From the NCBI RefSeq assembly GCF_004193775.1, contig NC_041003.1:21886790-21950789 (forward strand): a stretch of 64,000 nucleotides of DNA, read 5' to 3'. A model generated the notes under the pieces. The model was not told the DNA's origin, did no database searches, and saw only the letters and a program-made list of their open reading frames with translations. Positions 21,325-31,477 of this stretch are shown piece after piece. This DNA comes from Glycine soja (lineage: Eukaryota; Streptophyta; Magnoliopsida; Fabales; Fabaceae). How positions within the stretch are numbered: the first letter of the stretch is position 1; each line of letters begins with the position of its first letter. A program made the translations under genes and the position numbers.

Positions 21325-22644
21325 ATGGGTAAAGTAGAGGAGGTGCAAAAGTAGATGAAGGCTGACATAGAGGCCATGAAAGAGAAAATGGCCACAATGA
21401 TGGAGGCCATGATGAGCATGAAGAAGATAATGGAAGTCAATGCGGTTGCAGTTGCCGCTACCAGCGTTGTTGCTAAAGTGAACCCGATACCCCCATCTGG
21501 CCTCAACCAAATGAATCATCCAACCTCAGCTATGGTAGGCAAAGATTTGGGAAGTACGAGCGGCCCCTATTATGTGCAAATTCAAAACAGGCACGCCTTC
21601 CCACCATATGGCTTGCCTCCCAACTATACACCACCCAATGTGGCATACACTCCCAGTGAGGATGTCAATAACTCCACTCCCATACTCATTGAAAGCCAAC
21701 AACCTCAATCTGATCATGCACATGTCTCTCAACCCATGGGGGAGACACATGAAATGCCCCACCACAATCTAGCCGACTTTGAGCCTTGCCTCGAATATGC
21801 CACTAAAGGGCAAGCAGTTGGTGGTATAACCCTAGAAAACACTTTGGAGGGCCCTCAGTATCACCCACAACCACACCCCTTGCATTCCCCAGTGGGTAAA
21901 AACCCTCATGCTATGACAGAAATGGGAAAGTTGGATCATCTAGAGGAAAGGCTCAGGGCCATTGAAGGAGGCGAAGATTATGCCTTTGCTAACCTAGAGG
22001 AGTTGTTCCTAGTACCCAATATCATCACCCCTCCCAAGTTCAAGGTGTCGAACTTTGACAAGTACAAGGGGACTACTTGCCCCAAGAACCATCTGAAGAT
22101 GTATTGTCGGAAGATGGGGGCATACACAAAAGATGAGGAACTGCTGATACATTTCTTCCAAGAAAGTCTTACTGGGGTAGCTGTTACCTGGTACACTAAC
22201 TTGGAACCTTCCCGAGTCTATTCTTGGAAGTACCTAATGGTTGCCTTCGTTAGGCAGTATCAGTACAATTCTGATATGGCTCCGGATAGGATGCAACTAC
22301 AGAAGATGTGCAAAAAGGGGCATGAATCTTTCAAAGGATACGCCCAAAGGTGGAGAGACCTAGCAGCTCAAGTGGCACCTCCAATGACGGAGAAAGAGAT
22401 TATCACAATAATAGTAGACACATTACCAGTGTTTTACTATGAAAAAATGGTGGCGTACGCACCTCCAAGCTTTGCCGATTTGGTATTCACCGAAAAAAGG
22501 ATCGAAGCGGATCTGAAAAGAGGCAAATTTGATCATCCTACTTTGATGAGTGAGAAAACTGGGGCAAATGAAGAGGATGAGAATGAGGGAGAAACCCTTG
22601 CTATGACTGCCATTCCTACACGGTCAAATTTCCCATCAGCCTAA
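21325..22644 (+). pseudogene. Element B gag (retrotransposon gag domain), one early stop
   Basis: The family-typical start is the ATG at 21325 (MGKVEEVQK), followed by TAG at 21352-21354 and then MKADIEAMKEKMATMMEAMM. The 429-codon frame from 21355 is open. Residues 1-40 form a Met/Glu/Lys-rich helix, 50-190 are Pro/His-rich, and about 225-400 form the gag capsid domain (FDKYKGTTCPKNHLKMYCRK, FFQESLTGVAVTWYTNLEP, WRDLAAQVAPPMTEKE, DTLPVFYYEKMVAYAP). The frame ends at 22642-22644 after RSNFPSA. The protein would coat the element's RNA in virus-like particles. The early TAG is probably a CAG change; otherwise this is one of the better preserved genes of the nest. Confidence 0.82.
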
Positions 22645-23035
22645 CAATGTCATTACTCAGCCAATAATAGTCCCTCTCACCTAATCATCCACAAAGGTCA
22701 TCCCTAAATCAACCACAAAGTCTGTCTACCGCACTTCCAATGATGAACACCACCTTTAGCACAAACCAAAACACCAACCAAAAAGGAATTTTGTAGCAAA
22801 AAACCTATAGGATTCACCCCAAATTCTGGTGTCATATGCTAAAGGTGTTTTGGTTGCTATAACCCCAGCCAAAGTTCCTCAACTTCCATTTTTCTAAGGA
22901 TACGACTCGAATGCAACATGTGCATATCATGGAGGAGTTCCAGGATATTCCATTGAGCACTGTATGACCTTGAAGCGTAAGGTGCAAAGTCTAATTAATG
23001 CAGGCTGGCTGAAATTTGAGGAGAATCGCTTGTGA
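22645..23035 (+). pseudogene. Element B gag C-terminal remnant
   Basis: Frames are broken but residues remain: NQNTNQK, FVAKKPI.FTP, ITPAKVPQLP and, at about 22915-23033, CAYHGGVPGYSIEHCMTLKR followed by KVQSLINAGWLKFEENRL and TGA. The C/H arrangement (C-x2-H-x10-H-C) is typical of the gag end in Tat/Ogre-like elements. Confidence 0.65.
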
Positions 23036-24190
23036 ATCCTAACATTGACAAGCAACACCACAAATGGGGCAATTTTCAAAGTTGTTGTTAGATGTCTCTA
23101 ATGACTCATCAGGATTTTCAAGTTTATGCCATTATTGTAAACCATAGTTACAGTGCTAAATAAAATGGATAAATTTGACATCTTTGTCAATCATCCTCTT
23201 GTAATTACATCTTTGCTTCCACTGGAATCTGAGTGCAAGCCATTGGTTTGTTTGCGCAAGCGACCTGCGCTCCTGAGTTTGGACTTCCAAGACCGTTCAA
23301 TCAGAAATTACTCGTGCTACATATTTGGTGAGGGTGCCGTAAAACGACGAGTAAAGTTCAAAACAATAAGTTTCAAAATAAAAGAAAGAAAAAACATTTG
23401 ATTGGTTGTGTCTCAAATAAAGTACAGACATTTAGGTGACCTCATTTTATCATTCTTGAAATTTTGTTTTTTTTTTAGAGAGAATGTGAGTTATCAAAAA
23501 TAGGAATCATTTGACTTAATCTGTCAATTGAAAAAAAAAATCCTTCAAATGTTTCTTGTCCTTAAAAATTCATTATTGAGAACCTGCATAGTTTCTTCCT
23601 TGCTACAAGGTCATAACAAAAGACAAGGTTGATACCTCAAAGCCCTACACTGGGGCAATGAGGGGCACTGTGCATAAGCCTCGAGCGAACCTAGGGGAAG
23701 ATCAAAAGTTCTCACCCGTCGATGTTTTTAAATGAAAAGAGGGGGACAAACCCTAGGTTTTCAATGGATTGATTAAATGTCAAATGACTCCATTGCCATC
23801 ACTCCAAAATGGTCAAGTGTTTAAATCAAACAGAACATACACTCTGAGGGAGTTCCTGGAGATATTTGCAAAAGATAGGATGAGGTTGCATGAATTATCA
23901 CCTCTTTCAAAAGGACAGTCAATCTGTGTTTTCCAAAAAAAATCAAATCAAAATAAAAATCACAAAATAGGGAAAGATTGTCATGAACATTGTACAACTT
24001 TCCATTACATTGCATTGTTGCATACGAAGTCCGCATTTACTGCATTTCAAGACAAAGGTTGCATGCATCTGGACCCCTAAAAATCATGTTAACTACATAG
24101 ATTTGCTACATCTATTGTCCAGTCTTTTTGAATTTGGAATGACCGGCCCTCTCAATGAGTCAATCTCTTGCTTTCTCATAAGGGTGGACC
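23036..24190 (+). other. Non-coding remnant of element B between gag and minisatellite
   Basis: A short frame (23153-23398) carries NHPLVITSLLPLESECKPLV and may be a trace of a coding segment, but no domain is identified. The rest is AT-rich with A and T runs. No protease or reverse transcriptase motif (DTGA/DSGA, YxDD) was found on either strand. Confidence 0.4.
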
Positions 24191-24194
24191 CTTG

Positions 24195-24925
24195 AGTGAG
24201 GACTACACGTCCTCACCTTCAAAGGGCTACACGCCCTCGCCTTCAGAGGGCTACACGCCCTCGCCTTCAGAGGGCTACACGCCCTCGTCTTTAGAAGGCT
24301 ACACCCCCTCACCTTTAGAGGACTACACGTCCTCGCCTTGAGGACGACATGTCCTCACCTTCAGAGGGCTATACGCCCTCACCTTCAGAGGACTACACGT
24401 CCTCGCCTTGAGGACGACACGTCTTCACCTTCAGAGGGCTACACGCCCTTACCTTCAGAGGACTATAGGTCCTCACCTTAAGAGGACTACATGTCCTCGC
24501 CTTCAGAGGACTGCACGTCCTCACCTTCCGAGGACTACACGTCCTCACCTTCAAAGGACTGCACGCCCTCGCCTTCAGAGGGCTACACGCCCTCACCTTC
24601 AGAGGACTACACATCCTCACCTTCATAAGGCTACACGTCCTTACCTTCAAAGGGCTGCACATCCTCGCCTTCAGAGGGCTACATGCCCTCACCTTCAGAG
24701 GACTACACATCCTCACCTTCATAGGGCTACATGTCCTCACCTTTGGAGGAATACACGTCCTCGCCTTCAGAGGGCTGCATGTCCTCTCCTTCAGATGACT
24801 ACACGTCCTCACCTTTAGAGGGCTACACACCCTTGCCTTCAGAGGACTACACGTCCTCGTCTTCAGAGGGCTGAACGTCCTCGCCTTCATAGGGCTGCAC
24901 GCCCTCTCCTTCATAAGACTCCACA
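24195..24925 (+). repeat. 24-bp minisatellite in element B, about 30 units
   Basis: The unit is close to GGACTACACGTCCTCACCTTCAGA with variants GGGCTACACGCCCTCGCC. GGACTACACGTCC and GGGCTACACGCCC are themselves short imperfect palindromes whose two halves change together. The unit is a multiple of three, so both strands stay open: 8-residue repeats such as CSPLKART on the minus strand. Confidence 0.9.
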
Positions 24926-25004
24926 TCTGCACTTTCAGAGAATTCAAGGTCCTTCGCCCTTAATGCTTAATCGAGGCCTGCGCTCCCGGGTGAGTGGCTA
25001 GTAG

Positions 25005-25695
25005 GTTGCTTTTATCAGTTCTTGGGCCACCCCTTGATAATGGAGGGTGACCATACTGTGCGAGCACAACCAGAGAGGGACGCTATAGCGCAACTACTAT
25101 GCATACCGGGGCAAGATTTCACCCGTGTCGCTACAAAGAGACGAGTGCGGATCATGCGCACCAACATGACCACTCTTACACAGATATAGATGACGTTGCT
25201 ACTTAGCAACATTCCGTCCAGCGACCAAAATGCCGATCTCCCCCTACTGAAGTATCAGTTGGTCTGTGCCATCGTGACATAGGTAAGTATGCGCATCGCT
25301 CAACTGATTTCTGATGTCATCTATTATTTGCAGGGATCGCGCCCATAAGGCACCCAATGGATCCAGAGGAGTCCAACAGGGCCCTGGGGTTTCCAGCTCT
25401 GGTTACAGGCCTCTGTCAGTCCTACAGGGTGTCCATCCCCCCCAGCAAGGTCATGCCATCGTGACATAGGTAAGTATGCACATCGCTCAACTGATTTCTC
25501 ATATGTATTGTTTGCAGGGATCCCACCCGCAAGACACCTAGTGGACCCGGAGAAGTCCAACAGGGTCCTAGGGTTTCCAGCTCTGATTACGGGCCTTTGT
25601 CAGTTTTACAGAGTGCCCACCACCCCCAACAAGGTCATCAGGCCCCCTATTAACTGGGCTTTTATCAAGAAGTATTGCGCCTCCAGGCAGGCGTA
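25005..25695 (+). pseudogene. Element B ORF2-like remnant (putative plant transposon protein type)
   Basis: Read on the plus strand: FLGHPLIMEGDHTVRAQPER, AIAQLLCIPGQDFTRVATK, MRTNMTTLTQI, a TAG, MTLLLSNIPSSDQNADLPL, LVCAIVT, then after a duplicated stretch ALITGLCQFYRVPTTPNK and PPINWAFIKKYC ending at TAG 25693-25695. LCIPG..F, MTTLTQ, SN..PS...ADL, LGFPALITGLC and INWAFIKKYC line up with LCIPG.GF, LTTLAQ, SNL..TS..TDL, LGFPTLITTLC and INLAYIKK.C of ORF2 in A, D and E. It has stops and a 187-bp duplication. Confidence 0.65.
25268..25641 (+). repeat. Tandem duplication of 187 bp inside the B ORF2-like segment
   Basis: GCCATCGTGACATAGGTAAG begins at 25268 and again at 25455. The two units match through GGGTTTCCAGCTCTG to the CAAGGTCAT before the next unit, with about 10 per cent differences. 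The second unit is the one that keeps the family-like reading frame. Confidence 0.8.
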
Positions 25696-25892
25696 GGGCA
25701 AGACACCACAACAGCCTGGGGATGGTCGACAGCCGGCAATAGACGCACCGCCGCCACCTCTAGAGCCCCTCAGCTCATCTACAAAGGTTGGAGCTTTGCC
25801 TACGACCCATGGCCGACCAGCAGGCAACCAAGTCCAAAGCTAAAGGTAAGCAAAAGTGCTAGGTCCGTGACCGACAAGTCATCACGCGTCTA

Positions 25893-25935
25893 GCTCAAGA
25901 CGTTAAAGAAGCGCTACTAGGAGGCAACCTAGTAC
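25893..25935 (+). other. Conserved post-ORF motif in element B
   Basis: GACGTTAAAGAAGCGCTA followed by CTAGGAGGCAACC lies about 200 bases after the ORF2-like segment. Element D has the same motif right after its protease stop (36724-36764). I know it as a recurrent sequence after the coding region of plant Gypsy elements. Confidence 0.65.
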
Positions 25936-26116
25936 CTTTTAAATTTCTGCTTGTTATTTGATCACCTTTTGTTTCTCAAGTCATAGTAGGACACACCTAG
26001 TTGCTCATGATAAACAAGCACAAGCTCGGAAGGTAGTCATAGCTCACAAAATATATGTATGTGTGTTTAGGTAGTGAAAATACCTTAGATATGCATGTAT
26101 ATAGCAAAAATACCTC

Positions 26117-26118
<2 letters not shown>

Positions 26119-26194
<76 letters not shown>
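26119..26194 (+). repeat. (TA)n microsatellite in element B
   Basis: About 36 uninterrupted TA units, bordered on both sides by copies of a GGTAGC/GTGAAAATACCTTGGATATG-type sequence (26080-26110 and 26205-26255), as if the array sits inside a small direct repeat. Confidence 0.95.
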
Positions 26195-26206
<12 letters not shown>

Positions 26207-26289
26207 GGTAGCAAGATACCTTGGATATGCATGTATATAGCAAAAATACCTCACAAAAATATACATATGTTTAGGTAGCAAAATACCTA

Positions 26290-27560
26290 AAAAAAAAAAC
26301 AAAAACAAAAACAAACAAGAACAAAAAATATATCTTTCAGCTGAAAAGCTGGCATGCTTTTGAAAAGAAATAACTTCCAGCTTTTCTTTGAAAAAAGATT
26401 CACCGATCAAAACAAAGGGTTTTTTTAAAAAAATGTGTATACACCTAAAGGGTGAATGCTGTGAAAATTTTCCCGAACACACAAAATGGACTCAAATGAA
26501 TGCATGAATTGATAAAAGAACATGTTTTGGAAACACTGGGTTGACTTAATAGGGAAAATGAATCCTGGGCCCTAGTGTCACGTGACCATAAAAAATTTAT
26601 GCTTGAGTGTCCACATGGGTGTGTGCATGACTAGTTTTGCATAAAATTTCCAAATCATCATTGTTGCATATGTGTCATGGACATAATGTGGGACATCCCC
26701 TTTATCCCTGAACCGCTGGCCAAACCAACACCCTGACATATATCATGTCCAGCCGTTCTACAAGCCTTGAGCCAAAATCCCAACTTACCATAAACCTTGA
26801 CCCAGGATGAGAATGTCCATCCTTGCCCTCAGAAGAAAACAAAAAAAAAAAAAAGTTCCCAATCAAAGATCGGAAGAAAGCAAAGGAAGAAAATTCTCAA
26901 TCAAGATTGGAAGAAAGCAAAAAAAAGAAAGAAAAATTCCCGATCAAAGATCGAAAGAAAACAAAATATACAGAAAGGTCTTTGAACCAGACAATATCTG
27001 AACAATATTGAATTGTCACAAGTAAAAAAGAAAAGAAAGAAAACCAAGACTTGAAGTGGTCCCCTCCCTTTGATTGCCAACCAAAATCCTGTGCGCTAGC
27101 GACTTTCTCGCCCCGCACTAAACAAAAACAGAAAAGGAAAAGGCCCAAACACTCAGAGCCAAATTCCTCACCAAAACACCATTCTCGAAAAAGTCCTATT
27201 GATCCATGATCATGCACGTAATCTTTGATTTGATAGGAAATGATTTGCAAAATTAAGTCATGACATATCTATGGTTCGGAATTAGGATAAAACACTTACC
27301 TGTGTGAGATTGATACACTTTGAGTGATTTTCTTTTGTTGGACCCAGTGTTTCCTCTAAATGGTCATTTAGAAACAAAGTGCTAACATCCAAAATCTCAT
27401 TTATGGTTATGAGAAAATTTCATCATACTCTCCTTCCCCAATAGACACATTGTTTTTCATCGAGAATCATATGTTGATCTGATCAGTTGGAGGTTCTGTT
27501 TCTTTACTAAAGCATGTTCACATTTTAGTGAGAGAATACCAAGACTATTTTAGTCTCACA
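26290..27560 (+). other. AT-rich interior of element B, no gene seen
   Basis: A-rich runs are frequent (26290-26330, 26830-27050). GATCGGAAGAAAGCAAA-type units repeat four times at about 26860-26960. No recognisable domain appears on either strand. Confidence 0.4.
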
Positions 27561-27959
27561 AAGGAAAGAACTACGTAGGTCTGAGTTCCTCACCACAAAT
27601 TGAGGATACGTAGGAGCGAAAGCCTCACTTTTGTTGACCACCCCACCTTTTGCTATCATGACCCAAGAGTCCGGTAGCATGCGGAGACACCTTACGATTA
27701 TCCGCACCTCGTCATTCGGAGACCCCAAGTTCGATTGACAAGCAGAGGCCAATGTGGTCATTTGCACCCTTTCCGGAGATGTCAACATCTTCCGGTAGAG
27801 ACTATTTTAGTCTCACACATCACAAAGGCAAGAACTACGTAGGTCTGAGTTCCTCATCACAAATTGAGGATACGTAGGGGCAAAAGCCCTACTTTTGTCG
27901 ACCACCCCACCTTTTGTTTCTATGACCCAAGAGTCTGGTGGCATGTAGAGACACCCGAC

Positions 27960-29000
27960 GATAACCCGCACACACCCTTTGATATCCAACGACCCGAGAG
28001 TCCAGTAGCATGCAGAGACACCTTTCGGTTATCCGAACCTTTGGTCATCTAGAGACGGCAAGTTCGATGACCTTCGGGGGTACCGTATGGTTATCCGCAC
28101 CTTTTGTCATCCCGAGACGGCGAGTCTGATGACATGCGGGGGTACCGTATGGTTATCCGCACCTTTCATCAATCAGGGGCAAACAAGCCCGTTGACGCGC
28201 AGGAACTAACGTCGTCCTCTACACCTTTCGTCAACCAGGGGGGGAGCATGCCTGTTGACGCGCAGAGACTAACATCGTCTTCTGCACCTTTTGTCATCTA
28301 GAGACAGCAAGTCCGATGACATGCGGGGGTACCACATGGTTATCCACACCTTTCGTCAACCAGAGGCAAACGAGCCCGTTGACACGCAGAGACTAACATC
28401 GTCTTCTGCACCTTTTGTAATCTAGAGACGGCAAGTCCGATGACATGCGGGGGTACCGCATGGTTATCCACACCTTTCGTCAACCAGGGGCAAACGAGCC
28501 CGTTGATGCGCATAGACTAACATCGTCTTCTGCACCTTTTGTTATCCTGACCCATGAAGTCAGGTGACATGTGGGGATACCGTATGGTTATCCACACCTT
28601 TCGTTAACCATGGGCAAATGAGCCTGTTGACACGCAGAGACTAGCATCATCTTCTGTACCCTTTGTCATCCTGACCCATGAAGTTAGGTGACATGCGGGG
28701 ATACCGTATGGTTATCTACACCTTTTTGTTAACCAAGGGCAAACGAACCTGTTTACGCGTAGAGACTAACTTCATCTTCTGCACCTTTTGTCATCCTGAC
28801 CCATGAAGTCAGGTGACATGCAGGATACCGTATGGTTATCCGCACCTTTTGTTAACCAGGGGCAAACGAGCCCATTGACACGCAGAGACTAACATCGTGT
28901 TCCGCATATTTTGTCATTCGGGGACAGCAAGTCAGGTGGCAGGCGGAGATACCTTATGGTCATCCGCACCTTTCGTCAACCGAGGCGAACGAATTCGACG
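27960..29000 (+). repeat. ~125-bp tandem repeat array in element B
   Basis: The unit has two related halves of about 62 bp. One runs GTCATC..GAGACGGCAAGTC.GATGACATGCGGGG and GGTTATCCGCACC; the other GTCAACCAGGGGCAAACGAG, then CCCGTTGACGCGCAGAGACT and TCTTCTGCACC. About eight units are recognisable, with CCCATGAAGTCAGGTGACAT variants at 28552, 28674 and 28800 about 125 bases apart. Looser relatives lie at 27650-27950. Confidence 0.82.
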
Positions 29001-29335
29001 ATATCAGGATGATGTTGGTCGTCCGATTCTGATTATTTTCTAAAATTTTGCAGGTTTTTACTCTCGTCGTCCGGAGACGTTCAAGCCCGACGACGCACGA
29101 GATTCTTCTCTGCTGGGCAGGGGGTGATCAAGTTCGATGGCGTAGGGAAATGTCATGGTTGTCCCATTTTATTACTTTCAAGACACTAAAGTTTTGTTGA
29201 TGCTTCTAATGCCTTTTCTCTCTTTCTGAATGACGGGTTCTGCTAGTCGGGATATTGACCGGCCGAATTATGTTCCGCTCGAACGAAATTTATGTCTTAT
29301 CTTTACTTCGCTTTTATCTCCAATAAAAGATAAGT

Positions 29336-29348
29336 AAAGAGGGGCAAC
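29336..29348 (+). other. Polypurine tract of element B
   Basis: AAAGAGGGGCAAC immediately precedes the right LTR start TGTCATACCC. It is where plus-strand DNA synthesis would be primed. Confidence 0.75.
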
Positions 29349-31450
29349 TGTCATACCCTAATTTCTTCTGGGGACCATTGTTTGGGGGCATGCAACCTTC
29401 TCTTGACCGCCTCGAGGTACTTAACACCCATCGTTAGGTAATCCATAAAGTTCCGTGACATTCTGGAAGTCGAAAAGAAGCATTCTTGCGCAATCCATCA
29501 AGTTCCACAACATTCCAGAAGTCAAAAAGGGCATTGTTGCGTAATCCGTAAAGTTTCACAACATTCCAGAAAGAAAATGGGTGTCGTTACGTAATCCATA
29601 AAGTTTCATAACGTTTCGGAAAGAAAACACAAAAAATAGGGGGTGAACTTATCAAGATAGGGGTGTAAATAGCAATTCGAGTCTAGGCCCTTATGGAACA
29701 TTTTGGAAGTTGGGTTTCTTAAGGAGGAAGCAACTGGGCGGCAAGCTCCTCCACGTTTTTGAAAAATGGTTTCCAGGGCTTCCGTGGTTTCCGTAATGCT
29801 TCCGTAAAATTTCCGAAAACCTTGGGTAAGCATATTTCACTTAACATTGGTGAAAGGGAAGATAAAAGAGGATTAAAATCAAATCCGAAATACTTCCATA
29901 AGGCTTCCGTAACTTTTCTGTAAAGTACGAAAAGGGGGGTGAACTTAGTAATTGGGGTGCGCTTAGAAATCTTCCTCAAGAAGTCTCTGGGAGGCAAGCA
30001 CCTCTCTTTTTCCCTATAAATAGGGGAGGGGGGTTGTTTCAAAAATATTCATGACCCCAAAGCTATGCATTTCAGCAATTTTGGGCAAAAACATGTTTTC
30101 ATGAAGAAAAATCGAGTCAAAGTGCTTCTGTAACGCTTCCGTAAGCGATTCTGTGAAAATTCTTCATCGTTCTTCGTCGTTCTTCACTGTTCTTCGTCAT
30201 TCTTCAGTCTTCAACCGGTAAGTGCCCAAAATCGAATCTTTCAATTCATTCTATGCACCCTTAGTGGTCCCTACTTCTTTTGTGTACTTTCACTTTAATT
30301 TCGCTTACTTTCAGTTTTCTTTTCTTCTGCTTTAACGAGCTTTTTACTGTTTATTTAAATCGTTTTCTCACCTAATAAATGATAAAATGAATTTCAACCG
30401 ATCATTTGTGTTGTAATCTCGTTTAATCACTGTTAAAACAAAATCTAACCGATCGTTCACACTGTAACCACGGTTAAACAAAAGAAAGGCAAAATAATAA
30501 TAAAATAATCAAAATATCTTGAAAAATAATAATAAAATAATCAAAATATCTTTGAATAAAATAATAAAAAAAAATCAATTGAACGTTTTTCTTTGAAAGT
30601 TTCCTTGAATGAATTGACTAATAACCAAAGTGAAACTAAGCCTAAAATCAACTCACAAATCATGATTCGTCCGCAAAAGTCACTCAAAACCGTTTTAAGG
30701 TCCAACACCTTAAACTGTCCTCTTTGCTTTTATCGGTTAACATGAACCATTCAAAAGCATAAAATCAACACATAACTTTACCGCTTTTGCAAGAACTACG
30801 TAGGTCTGATTTCCTCATCGCAATTGAGGATACGTAGGAGCAAAAGCCCGGCTTTTTTCGACCACCCCAAGAGATCGTTAATGGTCCAATGCCTTAACGT
30901 TTCTCTCCTTTCAAAAACAAAGAGATCGTTAATGGTCAAACACCTTAACGTTTCTCTCCTTTCAAAAGAATCAAAAGATCGTTTAAATGGTCCAACGCCT
31001 TAAACGAGTTTTGTGCGGTTAAAATCGATCTTGCGGAAAAAGATCAAAACAACTTAACCAACGTTTAGTTCTCAAAGAACTACGTAGGCCTGATTTCCTC
31101 ATCGCAATTGAGGATACGTAGGAGCGAGGGAAACACCCTTGTCAAACAGAAAAATACAAAAAAACACAAAAAGACATAAAAAAGGGAAAATAAAATGTTT
31201 TGAAGTCATATTTGCACACTTGATTAAAGGCTGTTGTCCGTTGTGACGGACGCGTGGGGTGCTAATACCTTCCCTGTGTGTAAAAACAACTCCCGAACCT
31301 TTCACAATTAAAGTTTGTAGACCACACCTTTCCGGTTTTTCCGATGTTTTCCTCGAATAAACGTTGGTGGCGACTCCACACACCTTCCTCCCTTGGAAGA
31401 TGCACCCGTGAGCCCCGCGTCGCCCTCCCACCGAAGGGTAGGTTGCGACA
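29349..31450 (+). repeat. Right LTR of element B
   Basis: It matches 17545-19670 over its length, with small indels (for example a 10-bp insert near 29690 and loss of several A-rich words near 31140). It keeps both stem-loops (30796-30837, 31080-31121) and ends GGTTGCGACA. CAGGC follows. Confidence 0.88.
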
Positions 31451-31463
31451 CAGGCAAAACTGT

Positions 31464-31477
31464 AAATTTGGCAGAGT
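31464..31477 (+). other. Polypurine tract of element A
   Basis: AAATTTGGCAGAGT corresponds to AAATTTGGGGGAGTT before the right LTRs of D (41487-41501) and E (44434-44448), with G to C and G to A changes. Preceded by the last bases of A's 3' region (31456-31463). Confidence 0.75.

Larger units (their letters stand above)
17545..31450 (+). mobile_element. Element B: Tat/Ogre-like non-autonomous LTR retrotransposon, TSD CAAGC (degraded)
   Basis: LTRs of about 2.1 kb (17545-19670 and 29349-31450) start TGTCATACCC and end GACA. CAAGT (17540-17544) and CAGGC (31451-31455) flank it; related elements in the window read CAAGC at this exact site, so each side carries one transition. Inside are a primer-like site, a long leader, gag (21325-23035), a 24-bp minisatellite, a decayed ORF2-like segment (25005-25695), a TA microsatellite, a ~125-bp repeat array and a polypurine tract (AAAGAGGGGCAAC). 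No protease, reverse transcriptase or integrase is visible in 13.9 kb. Confidence 0.88.

Noticed and set aside
21286..21519. Minus-strand frames over the start of B gag
   Set aside because: His/Leu-rich shadows of the Met/Glu/Lys-rich gag N-terminus on the plus strand.
24393..24947. Long open frames on both strands over the minisatellite
   Set aside because: They result from a 24-bp unit that is a multiple of three. The 8-residue repeats have no domain support and sit in a pol-less element.
25283..25333. GTAAGT...TTTGCAG looking like an intron in the B ORF2-like segment
   Set aside because: Only 51 bp, below the usual plant minimum. The equivalent stretch reads as ORF2-like protein, and it occurs twice because of the 187-bp duplication.
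26044..26232. Open frame of Tyr-Ile repeats
   Set aside because: Translation of the TA microsatellite. The same applies to the frames at 51543-51978.
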